Assembly: GCF_024543085.1 (NCBI RefSeq)
Contig: NZ_JANHNZ010000009.1
Coordinates: 1-64,000 of the forward strand
DNA length: 64,000 nt
Direction of reading: 5' to 3'
DNA from: Granulicatella seriolae
GTDB lineage: Bacteria > Bacillota > Bacilli > Lactobacillales > Aerococcaceae
Shown here: positions 1 to 9,210 of the stretch, in pieces
Layout: each line of letters begins with the position of its first letter
Position numbering within the stretch: the first letter of the stretch is position 1
Notes under the pieces: model-generated
Seen by the model: the letters and a program-made list of their open reading frames with translations, nothing else
Databases searched by the model: none
What the model was told of the DNA's origin: nothing
Made by a program: the position numbers and the translations under genes

Positions 1-35
1 TTTGATGAAGTTCCCTACACATTTGGTTTGTCTTC

Positions 36-118
36 TTTGTTCAGTTTTCAAAGGTCAATGTCTTTCGTTGTCGTTTTGACAACTTCTATATATTATCATC
101 GTCTCTAAAGTATGTCAA
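36..118 (-). promoter_or_regulatory. Probable rRNA operon promoter and leader, running leftwards
   Basis: On the minus strand a TTGACA (118-113) and a TAATAT (95-90) are separated by exactly 17 bases. About 40 bases downstream lies TTTGAAAACTGAACAAA (52-36), which resembles the boxA-type leader of Firmicutes rRNA operons. No rRNA sequence is inside the window, so the assignment to an rrn operon just left of base 1 is inference. Bases 119-379 hold no gene that I can support. Confidence 0.55.
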
Positions 119-379
119 CAAAATATATCACTTTTTTTCAAAAAATTTTACAGATATTTTTTATTAGAGTTCGACTGGTGTTCACTGAATAGACTACCAC
201 AAATTGATAGTGCTTGCAAGTTTTAAAAATTAAATTCAAACCTTTTGTAAATCTAGTGATATCAAGGGTTTTAGCACACAACATCTAGTGGTCTTCTGTC
301 CCCTCACTCCTCTATTCACAGTCACGTTTTCTGTCAACTTAAAAATACAAAGGAATTACATCAAAAAATTTTAACTAAA

Positions 380-421
380 ATACCTTTAGACTTGTATTCT
401 AAACTACAAGTCTAAAGGTAT
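380..421 (-). terminator. Rho-independent terminator of tyrA
   Basis: A perfect 17-bp inverted repeat (380-396 with 405-421) has an 8-base loop and is followed on the minus strand by a T-rich tract. It lies 20 bases past the tyrA stop codon. Confidence 0.8.
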
Positions 422-441
422 TTCAACAAATAACTTCATTA

Positions 442-1341
442 TCAGTCTTTGTATTTAAGAGAATAATCTGCTTCTTCTAAGGCAACACGGCGTTTACCCG
501 CTTCTACAAATCGCTTTTCCAAAGAAGTTTTGTCTTTATTGGCTATTGCTGCTTTCATAAGAGTTAGCTCCTTTTCGAACGCTTCAATGGATTGGAGAAG
601 GTTAGGGGCATTTTCGATAAAAAGTTCACTCCATAGTTTTTCATTGATATTAGCAATTCGTGTTAGGTCACGGTAACTGTCACCAATAAATCTTACAGTT
701 TCTCGCCCCTCACGGTCACTATTAATAAGAGAGACCGCAATAGCATGAGTTAGTTGGCTAGTGAAGCTAATAATTTCATCATGAAAATCAATAGTGGTTT
801 GCGTCACACGTCCAAAACCTAAACTTCTCATAAAGCTTTCAATAAAATCAATATTTTCTTTCTTATTTAATGGCGTTGGAGTAATTAAGTAATTGGCTCC
901 CTGAAATACTTGAGCACTTGCATAGTCTATTCCACTTTTCTCTCGTCCTGCCATAGGATGTCCAAAAACGAAATCCACATGAGATGGTAAAATTGGTAGC
1001 ACTTCTTCCATGCAGGGCTTCTTGACACCTGTTGCATCTGTCAGCAAAGCCCCTTCTTTAAAATAGGAAAGGTGATCCAATATAAATGTCTTAATCATCA
1101 CAGGATATAAAGAAAAAATAACTAAATCCGCTTGTGGAAGAACTTCTTTCCCATCTTTATAACCTTGATCTATCCAACCCAATTGTTTCGCTTTCTTTAG
1201 AGTTAGCTCATCTGTATCTATACCAATGATTTTATATCGATGGCCGCAGCTTAGGCGAATGGCTTGTGCGTAAGAACCACCTACAACTCCTAACCCTATT
1301 ATAGCTATTGTTTTGATTGTTCTAATCCCTTCATTTTCCAA
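442..1341 (-). CDS. tyrA: Prephenate dehydrogenase
   Basis: NAD-dependent oxidative decarboxylation of prephenate to 4-hydroxyphenylpyruvate, the tyrosine branch of aromatic amino acid synthesis, in the cytosol. The N-terminus has the Rossmann dinucleotide motif GLGVVGGS. The middle has the GHPMAG motif of the prephenate dehydrogenase family, followed by the helical C-terminal dimerisation region. The length of about 300 residues is normal for a stand-alone TyrA without a C-terminal ACT domain. The frame stays open to a GTG at 1350, but AAGGAG lies 8 bases before the TTG at 1341, which I prefer as the start. No other aromatic pathway gene is adjacent; its own terminator follows. Confidence 0.9.
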   Translation of the reverse strand: MENEGIRTIKTIAIIGLGVVGGSYAQAIRLSCGHRYKIIGIDTDELTLKKAKQLGWIDQGYKDGKEVLPQADLVIFSLYPVMIKTFILDHLSYFKEGALLTDATGVKKPCMEEVLPILPSHVDFVFGHPMAGREKSGIDYASAQVFQGANYLITPTPLNKKENIDFIESFMRSLGFGRVTQTTIDFHDEIISFTSQLTHAIAVSLINSDREGRETVRFIGDSYRDLTRIANINEKLWSELFIENAPNLLQSIEAFEKELTLMKAAIANKDKTSLEKRFVEAGKRRVALEEADYSLKYKD

Positions 1342-1365
1342 CCACTTCACTCCTTAACTATATAG

Positions 1366-1404
1366 AAAAAGGCTAGGGCTTGTTCAAGCACTTCTAGCCT
1401 TTTT
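1366..1404 (-). terminator. Terminator between the sugar transferase and tyrA
   Basis: Inverted repeat AAAAAGGCTAG / CTAGCCTTTTT (1366-1376 with 1394-1404), with a T run on the minus strand. It ends the sugar transferase transcript ahead of tyrA. Confidence 0.75.
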
Positions 1405-1418
1405 ATCATACTATCGTT

Positions 1419-2813
1419 TTAGCGCAACACGCTTATACCACTTTCTTCTAATTCTCTTTCTGTGTAGATATGTTGTTCTCCTTCTTCCAACCCTTGGGAA
1501 GAAACCTTGTCAAATAATATTTTAACGGTTTGAAGCATGATTTTGATATCTAAGACTAGACTATATTTTTTAATATAAATCAAATCAAAATTCAGTTTGC
1601 TATTAAAATTTGATGCGTATTTCCCATAAACTTGAGCGTAACCTGTGATACCAGCTCTGACGTTATGACGTAGATAGTAATAAGGATTTTCTTCTTTAAA
1701 TTGTTCCACGAAAAATGGTCGCTCTGGACGTGGTCCAACAAGGGACATATCCCCTTTAAGAACATTGATCAACTGTGGAAGTTCATCAATTCGTAAGGCT
1801 CTTAGGTATTTACCAACAGGTGTAACTCTTACATCATTTGACGTTGCCAGTACGGGTCCAGACTCTTGTTCTGCCGTGACACCCATTGAACGGAATTTAA
1901 GAATTTCAAAATCTAATCCACCTTTAGTCACTCGTGTTTGGCGATAGAAAATTGGACCTTCCGAACTTCTTTTTACTAATATCGCTGCTACCAACATAAT
2001 GGGTGAAGTGATCACAAGCAATACGAGAGAAATTAAAATATCGGCAATGCGTTTCATCATCTCAATTTCTTGTGGTATTTCAAACCCAGATAACTCCATA
2101 ATACTTTCATCTTCAATATTCATTAGGTTTGGATTCACTAACAATAGATTATCAAAACTTGTATTAAGGAAAACTTTTTTGTTATTTCGCATAACGTACT
2201 CACAGATTTCAATACGTTCATCTTGGTTGATTTGACTAGCAATATAGACGATATCAACATCTTTTAAATACTCTTGGACATTTTCTAGATAACGGTCCAA
2301 GGCAACGTGTGTGACGATGTGACGAACACTCTTGGAACTCTTGAAATTATCGATTGCCGCAAAAACTTTTTCTTGCTTTCCAATAACCATAATTTTTTTG
2401 CTACCACTAAAACGACGGTAAAATTCAAAAACCGCATACCGCCATAAGAAGAGCAGGATAATACTAAAAATTAAATTCAATAAGATAACTGACCTAGGAA
2501 AGGCTAGCCATCTACCTGCAAAAGTCAAGACCATAATAAACAAGGACAGGAAGAACTGATCAATGATGGTAATGAAAAGTAAATCTCCAACTGATTTATT
2601 ATAGTAGACATAAACGCCTGAAAGGATATTCAAAGCTAAAAAGAACAGAATAATATACCAAAAAGATTGGGTAAAACTTTGGAAATTTTCAACGGGAAAG
2701 GTTCTTCCATATCGAACAAAAAATGAAATATAGAATGACACAAAAAATAATAATACATCAACTAAAGCGGTGACTATTTTTCTGGTTGTGCGAAATCCGC
2801 CAACTTGTTTCAT
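1419..2813 (-). CDS. Polyprenyl-phosphate sugar-1-phosphate transferase (CpsE/WbaP-like)
   Basis: Membrane enzyme that loads the first sugar phosphate onto undecaprenyl phosphate to start exopolysaccharide, capsule or glycan repeat-unit synthesis. Four hydrophobic segments fill about residues 10-130. They are followed by a CoA-binding-like middle domain and one further membrane segment near 255-280. The C-terminal bacterial sugar transferase domain shows KFRSM, RIDELPQL and SLVGPRPE, the usual catalytic motifs. Length 464 is typical. ATG follows an AGGAGG site. The gene stands alone, with no glycosyltransferase cluster beside it in this window, so the sugar and final polymer cannot be told. 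Confidence 0.88.
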   Translation of the reverse strand: MKQVGGFRTTRKIVTALVDVLLFFVSFYISFFVRYGRTFPVENFQSFTQSFWYIILFFLALNILSGVYVYYNKSVGDLLFITIIDQFFLSLFIMVLTFAGRWLAFPRSVILLNLIFSIILLFLWRYAVFEFYRRFSGSKKIMVIGKQEKVFAAIDNFKSSKSVRHIVTHVALDRYLENVQEYLKDVDIVYIASQINQDERIEICEYVMRNNKKVFLNTSFDNLLLVNPNLMNIEDESIMELSGFEIPQEIEMMKRIADILISLVLLVITSPIMLVAAILVKRSSEGPIFYRQTRVTKGGLDFEILKFRSMGVTAEQESGPVLATSNDVRVTPVGKYLRALRIDELPQLINVLKGDMSLVGPRPERPFFVEQFKEENPYYYLRHNVRAGITGYAQVYGKYASNFNSKLNFDLIYIKKYSLVLDIKIMLQTVKILFDKVSSQGLEEGEQHIYTERELEESGISVLR

Positions 2814-3092
2814 AGATACTCCTCCTTAAACTAAACGCTCGTCACAAGTTATTATATCAAATACTTAGGCTTCTTCCTATTTATTTCTTATTGCCTTAAG
2901 AATATTTAAGTTTGAAACCGGTGCTAAAAAATGGTTTTGTTCTCTTTAAAACTAAGGAATATTCCCAAAAAATCGTTAACTTTCCACACATCTTTTGAAA
3001 ATCACCTGAAGTTTGAGAATAATATTTCAAATTTATTTCTATTATGTTACTATAGAAATATTATCAAAAGCTTTATAAATAGGAGGAATCTC

Positions 3093-3650
3093 ATGGAAAC
3101 ACAAGCACTTATTGATAAAAAAGTCAGAACCTACAAGCTACTGTCTATTCTGTTTACTTTATTTTCAATTTTAGCCTTGGTTGTTACTTTTTGGCCGATA
3201 AATCGTGAAAAATTGATTGAAAATACTAAAGCTAGTTTGAATATCAACAATTCCGACTCAGAGACACAAGCTCAGGCTATCAAACTCTTACAAGATACCT
3301 TCGCCTATCAAGACAGTTTAATGGCTAGGATTTTACTTGGTATCACGGTCATCTTAACCATCATTGTATTAGTGTTTTATGTTCAAAACTACATGAAAGC
3401 ACGCAAAAATATCCTTCCTGATGCTTTAGTTTCGTATATTGTCTTTGGGAAAATCGCCTTTGATACACTTGTATTTTTATTGCAAATCCACACCATAATT
3501 GGATCATTAGAAGTAGCTGTAATCATCGGTGCTGTTATCGTTGCATCACTTGGAATATTAATGCAATACTGGTACTTAAATACTCGTAATGATTGGGAAG
3601 ACTTAACTTTTGAATTAGCTGAGGAGTTCATAACAGATGAAAACGAATAA
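3093..3650 (+). CDS. Four-TM membrane protein opening an efflux operon (YknW-like role)
   Basis: A 185-residue protein with about four membrane helices (near residues 17-36, 78-99, 112-135 and 138-160) and an acidic C-terminus. I do not recognise its family. The frame is open from 2931, but the start is placed at ATG 3093 because AGGAGGAA lies just before it and the upstream stretch does not look coding. It overlaps the next gene by 14 bases, so it is translationally coupled to the adaptor, ATPase and permease. In Bacillus, yknWXYZ has a four-TM first gene that aids assembly of the same kind of transporter; an equivalent role here is inference from gene order only. Confidence 0.7.
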   Translation: METQALIDKKVRTYKLLSILFTLFSILALVVTFWPINREKLIENTKASLNINNSDSETQAQAIKLLQDTFAYQDSLMARILLGITVILTIIVLVFYVQNYMKARKNILPDALVSYIVFGKIAFDTLVFLLQIHTIIGSLEVAVIIGAVIVASLGILMQYWYLNTRNDWEDLTFELAEEFITDENE

Positions 3651-4821
3651 AAGAAAACAAACAAATAAACCAACTACCAAGAAAAACAAATGGCTAGTTA
3701 GAGGAATTATTGCTCTCTTTGCAATTGGTGCAATTGCCATTGCATATACCTTTCTCAACCCACCAAAAAGCAAAGATACTAGCGATAGTTTCACCATCTA
3801 TACAGTTGGTGATCAGGAAGATTTAATTTTAAATGGTCAGTTAACTGCAACGAATGAGACAAGTTATACGTTTGACCCACAAAAAGGTTCTATCGAAACA
3901 GTTTCTGTAGTCGATGGCCAAGAAGTGACACAAGGTCAAGCTCTGTTTCGGTATTCTAACGAAACTTTGAGTCAAGAATTATCTGATATGAGTCGCCAAC
4001 AAACGCGCTTGTACGATCAGCGGGCAAGTGCTGAAGAAGAGTTAACCAAGCAACAAAATGCTCGTTGGAGATATATTGTTGAGACACGTGAGGCTATGGG
4101 AAACCCAGAAGCAACTGTCGATACTAGTAGTTTTGATGCAGGGATTGAAGCCAGCAAAAAAGGTATTGCTGATTTGACTGCTTCAATTGAAGATTTAGAA
4201 GTCAAAATCGTTCGAGCGCAAGAAAAAACAGAAGAAATTATCTTGGCGGACAATAGCGGTATCGTTACTTTAAACCAAGCGGGCAGAACCAATGCCACAC
4301 AGCCATTTATCAAAGTGGTTAGTCAAGATGCCATCATTAAGACAACAATCACTGAGTATGACTTTCTTCGAGCTTCTGTTGGTCAAGCTGTGACGGTTTA
4401 TATTAATGCTCAAGACCGTGATATTACTGGACAGATTACTTTTATTGCCAAGGAACCAACACAAGAACCACCGACTACTACTGGTATGTCAACCCCTAAT
4501 GTTGCTCAGTACAAAGTCGAGGTAACCCCTTCTGAAGAATTGCCAAACGGCTTCAATGTTCAAGTTAAGGTGCCACAATCATCCTTAATCGTTCCTGAAA
4601 GTGCTGTTCTAAGTGATGGCGAAGAAGAATATGTTTTTCTTGTAGTTGATGGTCATGCTAAACGACAAGTCATCAGCAGAACTAAACAAGGCTTCCAAAA
4701 AATTATATCCCAAGGCTTAAATAAGGGAGATGTCATCGTCTCAAATCCAAGTGGCCAACTGACAGATGGACAAGCTATTACAACCATTACAGAAGATTCT
4801 AGCCAAGGAGCTGGGAATTAA
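3637..4821 (+). CDS. Efflux adaptor subunit (MacA/YknX-like, HlyD family)
   Basis: Membrane-anchored adaptor of an ABC exporter. It has a basic N-terminus, one membrane helix (about residues 22-42), a lipoyl/barrel-sandwich half, a long coiled coil (about 110-190), the second lipoyl half (about 205-220) and beta-barrel domains. Length 394 is normal for Gram-positive MacA-like proteins. The stop codon shares a base with the start of the ATPase gene (TAATG). Together with the next two genes it should form a MacAB-type exporter. The substrate (peptide, antimicrobial or toxin) is not evident. Confidence 0.85.
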   Translation: MKTNKRKQTNKPTTKKNKWLVRGIIALFAIGAIAIAYTFLNPPKSKDTSDSFTIYTVGDQEDLILNGQLTATNETSYTFDPQKGSIETVSVVDGQEVTQGQALFRYSNETLSQELSDMSRQQTRLYDQRASAEEELTKQQNARWRYIVETREAMGNPEATVDTSSFDAGIEASKKGIADLTASIEDLEVKIVRAQEKTEEIILADNSGIVTLNQAGRTNATQPFIKVVSQDAIIKTTITEYDFLRASVGQAVTVYINAQDRDITGQITFIAKEPTQEPPTTTGMSTPNVAQYKVEVTPSEELPNGFNVQVKVPQSSLIVPESAVLSDGEEEYVFLVVDGHAKRQVISRTKQGFQKIISQGLNKGDVIVSNPSGQLTDGQAITTITEDSSQGAGN

Positions 4822-5513
4822 TGATCGAATTACAAAAAATCAACAAGTACTATCAAACTGGCGATACCCACTTGCACGTATTAAACGATGTTTCCTTATC
4901 CATTGATGAGGGTGAATTTGTTGCTATTATGGGGCCATCCGGTTCAGGAAAATCTACTCTAGCAAATGTATTAGGCTTTTTGGACTCTAATTACCAAGGA
5001 GACTATCTTTTTGAAGGCGAATCTATCCATAATCTTAGTGACAACGCTATTTCTAAGGTTAGAAATTCTACGGTAGGTTTTGTTTTTCAGGACTTTAATT
5101 TGATTGAATCAGCCAGTATTTTGGAGAATATTCAATTGCCGCTACTTTACAATGGTTATTCTCCAAAAGAAACGCTGCCTTTAGTAGAAAAAGCTTTGGA
5201 ACGAGTTGGGTTAGAAACCAAACTTCACCAATTACCTAAACAACTATCTGGTGGTCAAAAACAACGGGTGGCTATTGCCAGAGCCTTGGTCAACTCACCA
5301 AAATTCATCATCGCTGACGAGCCAACAGGGGCTTTAGATACGAAAACGTCTCAAACTATTATGGAAATCATCGAACACTTAAATAAGGTAGAAGGTGTTA
5401 CAATTGTTATGGTCACACACGACCCTACCTTGATTAAATACTGCACGCGTGTTGTGCGAGTAGTAGATGGTGTCATCACAGAAGATCGGATGGTGACGAA
5501 AGATGAAATTTAG
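4821..5513 (+). CDS. ABC transporter ATPase (MacB/LolD type)
   Basis: Cytoplasmic ATPase that drives the exporter formed with its neighbours. Walker A GPSGSGKST is at about residue 39, the Q-loop is in VFQDFNL, the signature is LSGGQKQR, Walker B is FIIADEP, and the switch histidine is in VTHD. Length 230 is standard for the MacB/LolD/FtsE group. The start overlaps the adaptor stop by one base, and the end overlaps the permease start by 11 bases, so the operon is tightly coupled. Confidence 0.93.
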   Translation: MIELQKINKYYQTGDTHLHVLNDVSLSIDEGEFVAIMGPSGSGKSTLANVLGFLDSNYQGDYLFEGESIHNLSDNAISKVRNSTVGFVFQDFNLIESASILENIQLPLLYNGYSPKETLPLVEKALERVGLETKLHQLPKQLSGGQKQRVAIARALVNSPKFIIADEPTGALDTKTSQTIMEIIEHLNKVEGVTIVMVTHDPTLIKYCTRVVRVVDGVITEDRMVTKDEI

Positions 5514-6717
5514 TGTACTCCTTTCCTCGGCCATTAGGTCTCTAAAAGGAAATGCTCGTCGAACTTTGCTAACTATGTTAGGAATTATTGTAGGAATCAG
5601 TTCTGTGATTACGATCATTAGTCTAGGGCGCGGATTCCAGAAAGCTACCATTTCTAGTTTAACGTCCGGCCAAGAAAATCGGGTGAGCATTAATTTTTAT
5701 TTCAACCCTACCAATCCCACAATGGATTTCACTACCTTCAGCAGCTTTACGCAACAAGATATTTTAGGTATTGAAGAAATTGAGGGTGTCCACTCGGCTG
5801 AAATACCTGCGTCAACAAGTAACTCCAGTAATTATGTAGACTTAAAAACTAAAAATGGGAACACTTCTCTAACTTCGGATTTGATAAAAAGTGAGGGACG
5901 TGCCGTTTCGTTTGGTCGCCCTATTGAAGCGGTTGATAATGATGGTTATCAAAAAGTAGCTGTTATCTCTGAGAGATTAGCTAGTGAATTGTACGATAGT
6001 GCCGAGAATGCTCTTGGTAAAGGAATTGTCTTAAGTGGTAATGTCTTCAATATCAAGGGAATTAAACCTTTTTCAGGTGGTATCTCCTTTAATTTTTCAG
6101 AAAACCAAAAACCGGAAAGTGAAATAGAAATTCCTGAAAATACCTACCACCAACTTTTTAGAGCACCTGAACCTAAACAGAACTTATTAGTCTACCTCCA
6201 GCCAAATGTACAAACCAAAGTAGTGGCTAATAAAGTTCAAGATTACTTAAAGGAGCATGGTAGCTTAAAACAAATGGGAACTTATGGCTATTTTGATATG
6301 TCTCAAATTCTGGAACAAATTGGACAAGTCTTAGATGGTTTAACCTACTTTGTATCAGCTATCGCCGGTATTTCGCTCTTTATTGCGGGAGTCGGGGTTA
6401 TGAATATGATGTATATTTCTGTTTCTGAACGGACTAAAGAAATTGGAATCCGCCGTTCAATGGGAGCTACCAAGCGCTCCATACAATTGCAGTTCTTGCT
6501 TGAAGGCATTATGATCACCTCAATTGGGGGCGTAGTAGGATATATCTTTGGGATTGCTATCGCAACGATTATAGCTCTCTTCTTGCCTTTCAATATTTCT
6601 CTAGATATATCAGCTATTCTCCTATCCATTGGCATCTCCGTCTTTATCGGAATTGTCTTTAGCGTCTTCCCAGCCCGCTCTGCAGCAGAGAAAGATGTTA
6701 TTGAAATACTGCGTTAA
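5503..6717 (+). CDS. ABC transporter permease (MacB/FtsX family)
   Basis: Membrane subunit of the exporter. One N-terminal helix (about residues 20-42) is followed by a large extracytoplasmic MacB-type periplasmic core domain (about 45-270). Three C-terminal helices form the FtsX domain, with the family motif ERTKEIGIRRSMGA between the first two. Length 404 is typical. It is the last gene of the four-gene operon, and a strong terminator follows. Confidence 0.92.
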   Translation: MKFSVLLSSAIRSLKGNARRTLLTMLGIIVGISSVITIISLGRGFQKATISSLTSGQENRVSINFYFNPTNPTMDFTTFSSFTQQDILGIEEIEGVHSAEIPASTSNSSNYVDLKTKNGNTSLTSDLIKSEGRAVSFGRPIEAVDNDGYQKVAVISERLASELYDSAENALGKGIVLSGNVFNIKGIKPFSGGISFNFSENQKPESEIEIPENTYHQLFRAPEPKQNLLVYLQPNVQTKVVANKVQDYLKEHGSLKQMGTYGYFDMSQILEQIGQVLDGLTYFVSAIAGISLFIAGVGVMNMMYISVSERTKEIGIRRSMGATKRSIQLQFLLEGIMITSIGGVVGYIFGIAIATIIALFLPFNISLDISAILLSIGISVFIGIVFSVFPARSAAEKDVIEILR

Positions 6718-6737
6718 GAGTTAAGTAACTTTACTAT

Positions 6738-6784
6738 AAAAAAAGCTTAGCTATTCAGATTTTTCTGACTTAGCTAAGCTTTTT
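6738..6784. terminator. Bidirectional terminator between convergent genes
   Basis: Arms 740-753 and 771-784 within 6700-6790 form a 14-bp stem flanked by A and T runs. It serves both the rightward efflux operon and the leftward tautomerase gene. Confidence 0.8.
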
Positions 6785-6785
6785 C

Positions 6786-6965
6786 TTATCCTCTAAGTTT
6801 TCCATTTTGTCCTAAATTTTCTGCTTTAATTTCTGAAATGATGATATGAATAGCTTCAACAGGTGCACCTGCATTTCTAGAGATAACCTCAGTCATTTCT
6901 TTGACCAAGTTTTCTTTTTGTTGACGAGTGCGTCCTTCAAGCATTTCTACATGTACAAATGGCAT
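6786..6965 (-). CDS. 4-oxalocrotonate tautomerase family protein
   Basis: Small enzyme of 59 residues. The mature N-terminus after Met removal is Pro, the catalytic base of this family, in MPFVHVEMLEGRT. The rest matches the family pattern, with a basic residue near position 11, the VKEMTEVI helix and a C-terminal beta strand in EAIHIIISEIK. It acts as a hexamer or dimer catalysing keto-enol tautomerisation. The physiological substrate is unknown for most Firmicutes members. AAAGGAAA lies upstream of the ATG. It stands alone and ends at the shared terminator. Confidence 0.88.
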   Translation of the reverse strand: MPFVHVEMLEGRTRQQKENLVKEMTEVISRNAGAPVEAIHIIISEIKAENLGQNGKLRG

Positions 6966-7155
6966 ATGGGTTTCCTTTCTTTAAGCTGGGCAATACGTGT
7001 CTTTGGCGGAAGACTTTTAGATGAATTAAAAACTTGTTACCAGCTTTATTTTATTGAAGTTATTTCCTGAGACAAGGGCCTTTTAAATCAGACAAATTCC
7101 CTCATTAACTAAGATTAATGATTCCCCATTTTATTGCAGGATATGGTTTCTTGTC

Positions 7156-7698
7156 TTACAGTCTGTATTTGTTTATGATTCTCTTTACATTGTCATTGTT
7201 TAATAACAAGTATAAAACTAGCGTATTTATCGGCCATGAAATGAGGTTTTTGATGATTCTGACACCCATAAAGACTTCAAAAGCTTTACCGTACAAGAGG
7301 TGAATCCATAAGGAGCCTAGCCCTAAGTTAATAATCAGGGTCACTAAGCTTACTGTTACTAACACGCGTAGGAAGCTTGGCTCTTTTTTGTAGAGCATCA
7401 AACCATATAAGAGACCCCCTAGTGCTGCACTTAGGGTGTATCCTGGAAAGAAGAGTCCCCCTCCAGTTAGAAAGAAACTCAAGATATCTACTACAGCCCC
7501 TACGCCTGCTGCTCGCCAAGGGCCTAACAAGACCGCAGCCAAAGCAGCTCCGATAAACCCTACTCCTATTTCAGCATAGCTTCCAAATTTAAAGGAAGGA
7601 ATGTAAGACAAGGCTAATCGAAAGGCAATTACCATGGCGATAATAGTTAAACTTAATGCTGGATTCATTTTTGATTGATTTTGATAGTTTGTTTTCAT
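7156..7698 (-). CDS. folT: Folate ECF transporter S component
   Basis: Integral membrane substrate-binding (S) subunit that captures folate and works with a shared ECF energising module encoded elsewhere. It has about six hydrophobic segments in 180 residues, typical of S components, with the conserved ILGPWRA-like stretch (LLGPWRAAGVGAVVDIL) and a GYTLSAALGGLLYGL helix. ATG 7698 is chosen because AAGGAGATG lies 9 bases upstream; the open frame extends to 7857 but that part is the riboswitch. The specificity call rests mainly on the tetrahydrofolate riboswitch in the leader. Confidence 0.85.
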   Translation of the reverse strand: MKTNYQNQSKMNPALSLTIIAMVIAFRLALSYIPSFKFGSYAEIGVGFIGAALAAVLLGPWRAAGVGAVVDILSFFLTGGGLFFPGYTLSAALGGLLYGLMLYKKEPSFLRVLVTVSLVTLIINLGLGSLWIHLLYGKAFEVFMGVRIIKNLISWPINTLVLYLLLNNDNVKRIINKYRL

Positions 7699-7775
7699 TG
7701 TTAGCATCTCCTTATTTGAGTGATTCAAATGTATAGAGTTGCTCCATTTATGGGGATTTACCCGAAATTCCATTA

Positions 7776-7888
7776 AATGCAGCGAATGCAAAAGCAAAAT
7801 CGCAAGTCCTTTAACGATTCTTTTGGGCCTTTCGTTCAGTGGCAACATCCCATCCAACTGACACTTGACGCTTTGCTTTTTACTCTGT
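7776..7888 (-). promoter_or_regulatory. Tetrahydrofolate (THF) riboswitch of folT
   Basis: On the minus strand the motif GGATGGGATGTTGCCACTG, followed by AACGAA (7855-7831), matches the conserved THF riboswitch core. A closing helix pairs AAAAGCAAA near 7880 with TTTTGCTTTT near 7795, and TGCATTCGCTGC follows on the 3' side as in the consensus. It precedes folT, the usual target. Folate binding would lower translation or transcription of the importer (known for the class). The expression platform was not worked out. Confidence 0.85.
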
Positions 7889-7901
7889 CATTTTTCTTTA
7901 T

Positions 7902-9056
7902 TTATTTTTTTGATTCAAGGTAGGCAGCCATACGTTTCACTGCTTCTTCTAAATTCTCCTTGCTAGCTGCATAGCTTAAACGGAAATAGCCTTCTCCTCC
8001 TGGTCCAAAATAAGAACCTGGAATAGTACCTACTTTAGCTGTTTCTGCTAATTCAATACAGAATTCTTCATCGTTCAAGCCTAAAAATTCTGGGACTTTT
8101 ACAAAGAGATAAAAAGCTCCCTTAGGCTGTGTCATGCTGAAACCAATTTTTTCTAGGGCTGTTTGCATGTAGTCACGACGTTTCAAGTAAGCAGTTTTCA
8201 TTTCTTGAACTTCTTCATCGCATTCGTTAAACGCAACAACCGCTGCAGCCTGTGCGATAGCTGTGGCACAAGTCACCATAAATTGGTGGGCTTTAAAAAG
8301 TGGAATAGCCAAGTGAAGTGGTGCAGCAATAAAACCAACCCGGTAACCCGTCATAGCAAATGCTTTTGACGTTCCGTTAATTAGAATGGTTTGTTCTGGA
8401 ATAAATTCAGCAAGCGATGTATGTTGAGGGCCATAAGTTAACTCGCTATAAATCTCATCACTAATGGCAACCACGTCATATTGTGAGATGGCTTCTGCCA
8501 AATCCTTAACTTCCTGACGACTATAGGTAACTCCTGTTGGATTACATGGGAAATTCAGCAGAACCGCTTTAATGCCTTCTTCTCGCTTCATGGTTTCATG
8601 TAGTTTTTCAGGCGTCAGGATAAACCCATCCGCAGCAGTATCAACTGTCACTACTGTAGCCCCTACCATAGAAATAATAGCTTCATAAAAAGGGAAATAT
8701 GGAGATGGGATTAAAACTTTGTCGCCGGGGTTTAACATGGCTGTTACAGCAGCAGTTAGAGCTTCAGTTGCCCCTACTGTAACAAAAATTTGACGATTAG
8801 GGTCATATGTTAGGCCTTGACGTCTTTGTAAATAATCGGCAATCGCTTGACGCAATTCAGGTGTTCCTGCAGCGTGGGTATAATGTGAGTGATTGTTTTC
8901 TACTGCGGCAATGGCCGCATCCTTAATTTTTTGTGGGACATTAAAATCAGGCTCTCCTAGTGTTAACTTAATAATGCCTTCTTGCTTTGAAAAAACCTCA
9001 TTCATGTAAAGAATTTGTGATGGGAGAATTTTTTCCAATAAGTAATTTGTTTGCAT
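7902..9056 (-). CDS. PLP-dependent class I/II aminotransferase (AspB/PatA-like)
   Basis: Cytosolic fold-type I aminotransferase of 384 residues. Visible motifs are FNxP in the substrate loop (LGEPDFNVP), the NFPCNPTG segment with the Asn that contacts PLP, ISDEIYSEL with the Asp that binds the pyridine nitrogen, the Schiff-base Lys in NGTSKAFAMTGYRVG, and FRLSYA with the carboxylate-binding Arg. The best guess is aspartate or aromatic aminotransferase; the exact substrate cannot be read from sequence. ATG 9056 follows GAGG by 7 bases and is preferred to the upstream 9074 start. Confidence 0.88.
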   Translation of the reverse strand: MQTNYLLEKILPSQILYMNEVFSKQEGIIKLTLGEPDFNVPQKIKDAAIAAVENNHSHYTHAAGTPELRQAIADYLQRRQGLTYDPNRQIFVTVGATEALTAAVTAMLNPGDKVLIPSPYFPFYEAIISMVGATVVTVDTAADGFILTPEKLHETMKREEGIKAVLLNFPCNPTGVTYSRQEVKDLAEAISQYDVVAISDEIYSELTYGPQHTSLAEFIPEQTILINGTSKAFAMTGYRVGFIAAPLHLAIPLFKAHQFMVTCATAIAQAAAVVAFNECDEEVQEMKTAYLKRRDYMQTALEKIGFSMTQPKGAFYLFVKVPEFLGLNDEEFCIELAETAKVGTIPGSYFGPGGEGYFRLSYAASKENLEEAVKRMAAYLESKK

Positions 9057-9210
9057 ACACACACCTCGTTTCATTAACTTTTAATCTATCGTTAGGATAC
9101 AGTTATTTTTAGTATGGGTCAACAATTTGCCTTGTTTTTTTATGAACTTTGAATCAAGTCTGTAATTTGTTATAATGAAAAAGATAATAACGTTTTCAAG
9201 GGGGATGAAG

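Noticed and set aside
2931-3092. N-terminal extension of the membrane protein gene to ATG 2931
   Set aside because: No ribosome site at 2931, while AGGAGGAA precedes ATG 3093, and the extension reads like translated promoter DNA.
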